From: an uncultured Blautia sp.
GTDB taxonomy: Bacteria > Bacillota > Clostridia > Lachnospirales > Lachnospiraceae
Assembly (NCBI GenBank): GCA_900547685.1
Contig: URHS01000047.1
Coordinates: 1 to 19,452 of the forward strand
Direction: 5' to 3'
Length of the DNA: 19,452 bases
How positions within the stretch are numbered: the first letter of the stretch is position 1; each line of letters starts with the position of its first letter. The notes under the pieces were generated by a model. It searched no databases. It had not been told where the DNA came from and saw only the letters and a program-made list of their open reading frames with translations. Below are positions 15,101 through 19,452 of this stretch, piece by piece. The position numbers and the translations under genes were made by a program.

Positions 15101-16474
15101 ATGGCAGATACAATTGCGGCTGTTGCAACTGCAATGACTGCATCGGGAATTGGAATTATTCGTATCAGTGGCCCTCAAAGCAGGGAAATTGTGGGTAAAA
15201 TATATCGCTCTAAAGGTGGAAAAAAGAAAATTGAGAATGTTCCCTCACACACTATTCAGTATGGTTTTGTATGTGATGAGGATGAAGTAATAGATGAAGT
15301 TCTGGTAATGATCATGGATGCACCAAGAAGTTATACAGGAGAAAATACAGTAGAAATAGATTGTCATGGCGGTGTTCTTGCTATGAAAAGGGTGTTGGAA
15401 ACTGTGATAAAATATGGAGCAAGACCGGCAGAACCAGGGGAATTTACAAAGCGTGCATTTTTAAATGGACGGATTGATTTATCTCAGGCAGAGGCGGTTA
15501 TTGATGTAATAAATGCAAAAAATGAATATGCATTAAAGAGCTCTATAAGCCAGTTAAGAGGTAATATACAGAGAGTAATTAAGGAAATCAGACAAGGAAT
15601 TATTTATCAAATAGCTTATATTGAGTCAGCTTTAGATGATCCGGAACATATCAGTATTGATGGATATGGAGATACTTTGAAGGAAGAAATAAGACTTTTA
15701 AAAGAGAAATTAGAAAGTCTTTTGAATACGGTAAGAGAAGGAAAACTCATGAAGGAAGGTATCAAAACGGTTATTGTAGGAAAGCCAAATGCAGGTAAGT
15801 CTTCTCTTTTGAATTTACTGGTGGGAGAAGAAAGAGCAATTGTAACAGATATTGCAGGAACTACCAGAGATATATTAGAAGAAACCATTGTGTTGCATGG
15901 AATTTCTCTTAGAATGATTGATACGGCAGGTATTCGTGATACAGATGATGTAGTGGAAAAAATAGGTGTAAAAAAGGCTGTAGAAAATGCAAAAGATGCA
16001 GATTTAATTCTCTATGTAGTGGATTCTTCTGTACCTTTAGATGAGAATGACAGAGAGATTATTGAGCTTTTAAAAGATAAAAAAGCCATTGTTATTTTGA
16101 ATAAAATGGATTTGAAACAGCAGGTTACAGAAAGTGAATTAAAGGAAAAAACAAGTCATCCTGTAGTAGCTGTTTCAGCAAAGGAAGAAGAAGGAATAGA
16201 GCTTCTGGAAGCACAGATTAAAGAGATGTTTTTTGAAGGAAATTTATCTTTTAATGATGAAATTTACATTACGAATATGCGTCATAAGGCAGCACTTGAA
16301 GATGCAAAAAGAAGTCTGGAATTGGTAGAAAACAGTATTGAAATGCAGATGCCGGAGGATTTCTTTTCTATTGATTTGATGAATGCCTATGAAGTTCTGG
16401 GAAGTATTATTGGTGAGTCTGTAGGAGAGGATTTAGTAAATGAAATTTTCTCCAAGTTTTGCACAGGAAAATAG
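15101..16474 (+). CDS. mnmE: tRNA modification GTPase MnmE
   Basis: A 457-residue GTPase that with MnmG makes the cmnm5 (or nm5) modification of U34 in tRNAs, using a one-carbon unit from folate. The N-terminal folate-binding domain (1-118) starts MADTIAAVATAM. The G domain is inserted in a helical domain: P-loop GKPNAGKS (227-234), switch GTTRD (253-257), DTAG (274-277), NKMD (334-337) and SAK (359-361). The protein ends in FCTGK, carrying the family's conserved C-terminal Cys. I chose the ATG at 15101 because AAGGGAG lies just upstream and homologues begin here. A longer frame from 15020 would translate the hairpin region and adds 27 unrelated residues. mnmG follows after 55 bp. Confidence 0.97.
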   Translation: MADTIAAVATAMTASGIGIIRISGPQSREIVGKIYRSKGGKKKIENVPSHTIQYGFVCDEDEVIDEVLVMIMDAPRSYTGENTVEIDCHGGVLAMKRVLETVIKYGARPAEPGEFTKRAFLNGRIDLSQAEAVIDVINAKNEYALKSSISQLRGNIQRVIKEIRQGIIYQIAYIESALDDPEHISIDGYGDTLKEEIRLLKEKLESLLNTVREGKLMKEGIKTVIVGKPNAGKSSLLNLLVGEERAIVTDIAGTTRDILEETIVLHGISLRMIDTAGIRDTDDVVEKIGVKKAVENAKDADLILYVVDSSVPLDENDREIIELLKDKKAIVILNKMDLKQQVTESELKEKTSHPVVAVSAKEEEGIELLEAQIKEMFFEGNLSFNDEIYITNMRHKAALEDAKRSLELVENSIEMQMPEDFFSIDLMNAYEVLGSIIGESVGEDLVNEIFSKFCTGK

Positions 16475-16479
16475 AAAAA

Positions 16480-16488
16480 TGTGGATAA
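16480..16488. promoter_or_regulatory. Perfect DnaA box between mnmE and mnmG
   Basis: TGTGGATAA, an exact match to the consensus DnaA box, lies 6 bp after the mnmE stop and about 4.5 kb from the main origin cluster. It sits 42 bp before mnmG, in the leader of a gene long known to lie next to the origin (gidA). A chance 9-mer is possible. Confidence 0.7.
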
Positions 16489-16529
16489 CTTCTTAAAAAA
16501 CAGAAAGAAATGTAGAAAGGAAATCCAAA

Positions 16530-18413
16530 ATGAGCGTACTAACAGAAAATTATGATGTAGCTATTGTAGGAGCTGGACATGCAGGATGTGAAGCTGCTCT
16601 TGCCTGTGCCAGACTTGGTTTGGAAACTATTATGTTTACCGTAAGTGTAGACAGCATTGCCTTGATGCCTTGTAATCCTAATATTGGAGGAAGTTCCAAA
16701 GGTCATTTGGTAAAAGAAATTGATGCATTAGGCGGAGAAATGGGTAAAAATATTGATAAAACTTTTATTCAGTCCAAAATGCTGAATGTGTCTAAAGGGC
16801 CGGCAGTGCATTCTCTTCGTGCCCAGGCGGATAAACAGGAATATACAAGAGAAATGAGAAAAACTCTGGAAAATACAGAGCATCTTACTATTCGTCAGGC
16901 TGAAGTTACAGAAATTATGGCAGAAGATGGAACAGTAAAAGGTGTAAAAACTTATTCCGGAGCAGAATATCACACAAAGGCGGTTGTTTTGTGTACCGGA
17001 ACTTATTTAAAAGCCAGATGTATTTACGGTGATATCAGCAATGAAACAGGACCAAATGGACTGCAGGCAGCGAATTACCTTACAGAATCTTTAAAAAATC
17101 TTGGAATTGAGATGTATCGTTTTAAAACAGGGACACCGGCACGTATTGATAAGAGAAGCATTGATTTTTCAAAGATGGAAGAGCAGTTTGGCGATGAAAG
17201 AGTTGTTCCATTTTCCTTCTCTACAAATCCAGAAGACGTGCAGATTGATCAGATATCCTGTTGGCTGACTTATACAAATGAAAAGACACATGAGATTATC
17301 AGAAATAACTTAGATAGATCTCCTTTATATTCGGGAATGATTGAGGGAACAGGTCCTCGTTATTGTCCCTCTATTGAAGATAAGGTAGTAAAATTTGCAG
17401 ATAAAAATCGCCATCAGGTATTTATTGAACCGGAAGGACTGTCTACAAATGAGATGTATGTAGGAGGAATGTCCAGTTCTTTACCGGAGGATGTACAGTA
17501 TGAAATGTATCATTCTGTGCCGGGATTAGAAAATGCAAAAATCGTGAGAAATGCTTATGCCATAGAGTATGATTGTATTGATGCAAGACAGTTATATCCT
17601 ACTTTGGAATTTAAAAATATAAAGGGATTATTCTCCGGTGGACAGTTTAACGGAAGCTCAGGATATGAGGAAGCAGCAGCACAGGGACTTGTAGCCGGTA
17701 TTAATGCAGCAATGGAAATTCTAGGTCGAGAACAGTTGATTTTAGACCGTTCAGAGTCCTATATTGGAGTATTAATTGATGATTTAGTTACAAAAGAAAA
17801 CCGTGAACCTTACCGTATGATGACAAGTCGTGCAGAATATCGTCTGTTATTAAGACAGGATAATGCGGATCTTAGACTGAGAGAAAAAGGATATCAGGTA
17901 GGATTGGTTACACAGGATCAGTATGATTATATTCAGTGGAAAAAGGAAAAAATAGAAGAAGAAACCCAGCGTATGGAGCATGTACACGTAGGGGCTGTGA
18001 AAGAAGTACAGGAGTTGTTGGAACAGTATGGAAGTACCCCTTTGAAAAATGGAATTTCTCTGGGTGATTTAATTAGAAGACCGGAATTATCTTATGATAT
18101 TGTAGCTCCTTTAGATAAAAAACGTCCTGAATTGCCTTATGATGTAAGGGAACAAATTAATATTAATATTAAATATGATGGATATATCAGACGTCAGTTA
18201 AAGCAGGTAGAAGGCTTTAAAAAGCTGGAAAATAAAAAGCTTCCAAAGGATATTGATTACGATGCAATTAGTGGACTTCGCATTGAAGCAAAACAAAAAT
18301 TAAATGCATATCGTCCGATTTCCATAGGGCAGGCATCCAGAATCGCAGGAGTTTCTCCGGCTGATATTTCTGTTTTACTGGTCTATATGGAGTCTTACCG
18401 CAGAGGAAAATAG
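16530..18413 (+). CDS. mnmG: tRNA uridine-5-carboxymethylaminomethyl modification enzyme MnmG
   Basis: A 627-residue flavoprotein, the partner of MnmE in U34 modification of tRNA. The FAD-binding Rossmann motif is GAGHAG (14-19) in VAIVGAGHAGCEAALA. The two catalytic-type cysteines known from E. coli are present: C48 in MPCNPNIGG and C279 in GTGPRYCPSIEDK. Other conserved blocks are GGSSKGHLVKEIDALGGEMG (53-72), FKTGTPARI, IDARQLYPTLE and FSGGQFNGSSGYEEAAAQG. The helical C-terminus (from about 550) binds MnmE and tRNA. The length is normal (620-630). AAAGGAAA precedes the ATG. A perfect DnaA box lies in its leader. rsmG follows after 14 bp. Confidence 0.98.
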   Translation: MSVLTENYDVAIVGAGHAGCEAALACARLGLETIMFTVSVDSIALMPCNPNIGGSSKGHLVKEIDALGGEMGKNIDKTFIQSKMLNVSKGPAVHSLRAQADKQEYTREMRKTLENTEHLTIRQAEVTEIMAEDGTVKGVKTYSGAEYHTKAVVLCTGTYLKARCIYGDISNETGPNGLQAANYLTESLKNLGIEMYRFKTGTPARIDKRSIDFSKMEEQFGDERVVPFSFSTNPEDVQIDQISCWLTYTNEKTHEIIRNNLDRSPLYSGMIEGTGPRYCPSIEDKVVKFADKNRHQVFIEPEGLSTNEMYVGGMSSSLPEDVQYEMYHSVPGLENAKIVRNAYAIEYDCIDARQLYPTLEFKNIKGLFSGGQFNGSSGYEEAAAQGLVAGINAAMEILGREQLILDRSESYIGVLIDDLVTKENREPYRMMTSRAEYRLLLRQDNADLRLREKGYQVGLVTQDQYDYIQWKKEKIEEETQRMEHVHVGAVKEVQELLEQYGSTPLKNGISLGDLIRRPELSYDIVAPLDKKRPELPYDVREQININIKYDGYIRRQLKQVEGFKKLENKKLPKDIDYDAISGLRIEAKQKLNAYRPISIGQASRIAGVSPADISVLLVYMESYRRGK

Positions 18414-18427
18414 AGGAGAGAAAAGGC

Positions 18428-19150
18428 ATGAATTACGATTTAACTATTCTGGAAGAAGGCTGTAGTGAGTATGGAATACAGCTGAATGAAGAACAAAAAA
18501 AGCAGTTTGTGCAGTATTATGAACTTTTGGTTGAGTGGAATAAAGTAATGAATTTAACGGGAATTACGGACTTCGAGGAGGTTCTTTTAAAGCACTTTGT
18601 GGATAGTCTTTCTATTGTAAAAGGGTTGGATATGACTAAAATTTCCACTTGTATTGATGTGGGAACCGGCGCCGGATTTCCGGGAATTCCTCTTAAAATA
18701 GCATTTCCTCATCTTAAGATTACGTTGCTTGATTCTTTAAATAAGCGGCTGAATTTCTTAAATGAAGTAATAGAACAACTGGGACTTACCGGTATTCAAA
18801 CAGTTCATGGAAGAGCAGAAGATGCAGCCAGAAAAGAGGAACACAGAGAAAAATATGACCTGAGTGTATCAAGAGCAGTATCACGTCTGGCATCTTTAAG
18901 TGAGTATTGTATGCCTTATGTAAGAGAAGGAGGATATTTTGTATCCTACAAGTCCGGAAAGGCAGCAGAAGAGGTTTTAGAGGCTAAGAAAGCCATTTCT
19001 GTTTTGGGTGGAAAGTTAGAAAAGGAAGTGGATTTTAAGCTGTATCAGACAGATATGGACAGAACATTGGTGATTATTAAAAAGGTAAAAGGAACGCCAA
19101 AGAAGTATCCAAGAAAAGCAGGAACTCCAACAAAGGAGCCAATTTTATAG
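18428..19150 (+). CDS. rsmG: 16S rRNA (guanine-527-N7)-methyltransferase RsmG
   Basis: A 240-residue class I methyltransferase that uses S-adenosylmethionine to methylate G527 of 16S rRNA in the 530 loop; loss in other bacteria gives low-level streptomycin resistance. The N-terminal part has VEWNKVMNLTGITDFEEVL, and the SAM-binding motif is DVGTGAGFPGIPLK (77-90). An acidic residue of motif II is in LLDSLNKRLNFL, and HGRAED (127-132) and SRAVSRL (148-154) are family blocks. The length is normal. AGGAGAG precedes the ATG, 14 bp after mnmG, so the two genes share a transcript. Beyond it Gram-positive genomes usually carry parA/parB; here an apparent insertion sequence begins 12 bp after the stop. 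Confidence 0.97.
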   Translation: MNYDLTILEEGCSEYGIQLNEEQKKQFVQYYELLVEWNKVMNLTGITDFEEVLLKHFVDSLSIVKGLDMTKISTCIDVGTGAGFPGIPLKIAFPHLKITLLDSLNKRLNFLNEVIEQLGLTGIQTVHGRAEDAARKEEHREKYDLSVSRAVSRLASLSEYCMPYVREGGYFVSYKSGKAAEEVLEAKKAISVLGGKLEKEVDFKLYQTDMDRTLVIIKKVKGTPKKYPRKAGTPTKEPIL

Positions 19151-19162
19151 AACGATTGAAAA

Positions 19163-19188
19163 GGGACTGTCGGGAAATAGGTAGTCCC
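19163..19188. repeat. Candidate left terminal repeat of an insertion sequence
   Basis: GGGACT (19163-19168) and AGTCCC (19183-19188) form a small inverted repeat. The opening GGGACTGTCGGGAAATAG resembles the GGGACTGTC-type ends seen on many transposase elements (from memory). It starts 12 bp after the rsmG stop and 144 bp before the transposase start. The right end lies outside the window. Confidence 0.45.
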
Positions 19189-19191
19189 AAA

Positions 19192-19231
19192 CAGAGGCAG
19201 GTGTGATTTATGCGAATCACACCTGCCTCTG
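19192..19231. terminator. Perfect 17-bp hairpin downstream of rsmG
   Basis: CAGAGGCAGGTGTGATT (19192-19208) pairs perfectly with AATCACACCTGCCTCTG (19215-19231) around the 6-nt loop TATGCG. It would stop most transcription from rsmG. The tail is AAACTTTTA rather than a T-run, so it is an imperfect intrinsic terminator and could instead be a structural or protective element of the adjacent insertion sequence. Confidence 0.7.
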
Positions 19232-19255
19232 AAACTTTTACATAAAAAGAGAAAA

Positions 19256-19279
19256 AAGATGGCTAACGACAACCATCTT
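19256..19279. repeat. Short hairpin in the transposase leader region
   Basis: AAGATGG (19256-19262) pairs with CCATCTT (19273-19279) around a 10-nt loop. Together with the 17-bp hairpin it makes a structured 5' region in front of the transposase. Confidence 0.5.
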
Positions 19280-19284
19280 CCCTC

Positions 19285-19305
19285 CGTTACATGTTATAAT
19301 GTAAC
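19285..19305 (+). promoter_or_regulatory. Extended -10 promoter inside an inverted repeat, before the transposase
   Basis: TGTTATAAT (19292-19300) is a perfect extended -10 element. It lies within GTTACAT (19285-19291) and ATGTAAC (19299-19305), an inverted repeat that partly overlaps it. I see no good -35 hexamer. Transcription would be expected to begin near 19307, the A of the transposase ATG. Confidence 0.55.
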
Positions 19306-19306
19306 T

Positions 19307-19452
19307 ATGCTAAACAATAAATATTATAACGATTTTTTCGAAATTGGGCAACAGAAAATTAACTTCAGTTTCTTCGAATTGAGTTTACCTGACGACGATC
19401 CAGTCTATACCCTGAAAAAAGTGATGGAGGAATTAGATTTTTCTGGCTTGTT
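19307..19452 (+). CDS. Transposase N-terminus, probably IS1182 family; cut by window edge
   Basis: The frame is open from the ATG at 19307 to the right edge, giving 48 residues beginning MLNNKYYNDFFEIGQQ. The segment FFELSLPDDDPVYTLKKV followed by MEELDFSGL resembles the N-terminus of IS1182-type (DDE) transposases from memory; the catalytic residues lie outside the window. No Shine-Dalgarno sequence precedes the ATG; the bases before it are GTTATAATGTAACT. Codon use is richer in GAC, CTG and GTC than in its neighbours, which fits foreign origin. The gene appears to sit at the left part of an element inserted just after rsmG. Whether the element is complete cannot be judged here. Confidence 0.72.
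   Translation, partial: MLNNKYYNDFFEIGQQKINFSFFELSLPDDDPVYTLKKVMEELDFSGL

Noticed and set aside
1..19452. tRNA or rRNA genes, prophage, toxin-antitoxin or defence genes
   Set aside because: None could be recognised; essentially all coding space is core origin-region genes apart from the transposase fragment and the sugar locus.

Overview
The window looks like the chromosomal replication origin of a low-GC Gram-positive bacterium, most likely a gut member of the Lachnospiraceae (Blautia-like; this placement rests on remembered protein flavour, not on a search). The evidence is the gene order (gyrA, gyrB, recF, S4 protein, dnaN and dnaA on the minus strand; rpmH, rnpA, yidD, yidC, khpB/jag, mnmE, mnmG and rsmG on the plus strand), the AT-rich composition, strong Shine-Dalgarno sites and dense DnaA boxes.

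Layout. 1-1429: the 5' part of a GH2 beta-galactosidase gene (minus, running off the left edge) and a divergent AraC-family regulator, a small sugar-use locus. 1428-1479: a bidirectional terminator that insulates it from the origin block. 1478-7234: gyrB, gyrA, a small lipoprotein gene and a plsC-type acyltransferase gene, closely packed on the minus strand. 7311-11381: dnaA, dnaN, a small S4 RNA-binding gene and recF, also minus. 9739-10016 (between dnaA and dnaN) and 11388-12126 (upstream of dnaA) form a bipartite oriC: a DnaA-box cluster behind dnaA, and a second set of boxes ending in a GC-rich spacer and an AT-rich unwinding element in front of dnaN. 12002-18413: a strong promoter followed by rpmH, rnpA, yidD, yidC, khpB, mnmE and mnmG, then rsmG to 19150. 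19163-19452: apparently the left end of an insertion sequence, with three hairpins, an extended -10 promoter and the first 48 codons of an IS1182-type transposase.

How it works together. The genes on both sides of oriC point away from it, so nearly all are co-directional with replication; the araC gene is the head-on exception. The left arm supplies initiation (DnaA), the sliding clamp (DnaN), repair (RecF) and supercoiling (GyrAB). The right arm supplies a ribosomal protein, RNase P, membrane insertion (YidC, YidD), an RNA-binding protein (KhpB), tRNA wobble-uridine modification (MnmE with MnmG) and 16S rRNA methylation (RsmG).

No undescribed system is evident: this is a conserved core region. 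The points worth a second look are the fine structure of the origin, a perfect DnaA box between mnmE and mnmG, a Gly at the quinolone-determining GyrA position, a YidC without the usual groove arginine, a nested hairpin before mnmE, and the insertion-sequence end next to rsmG with a possibly leaderless transposase.
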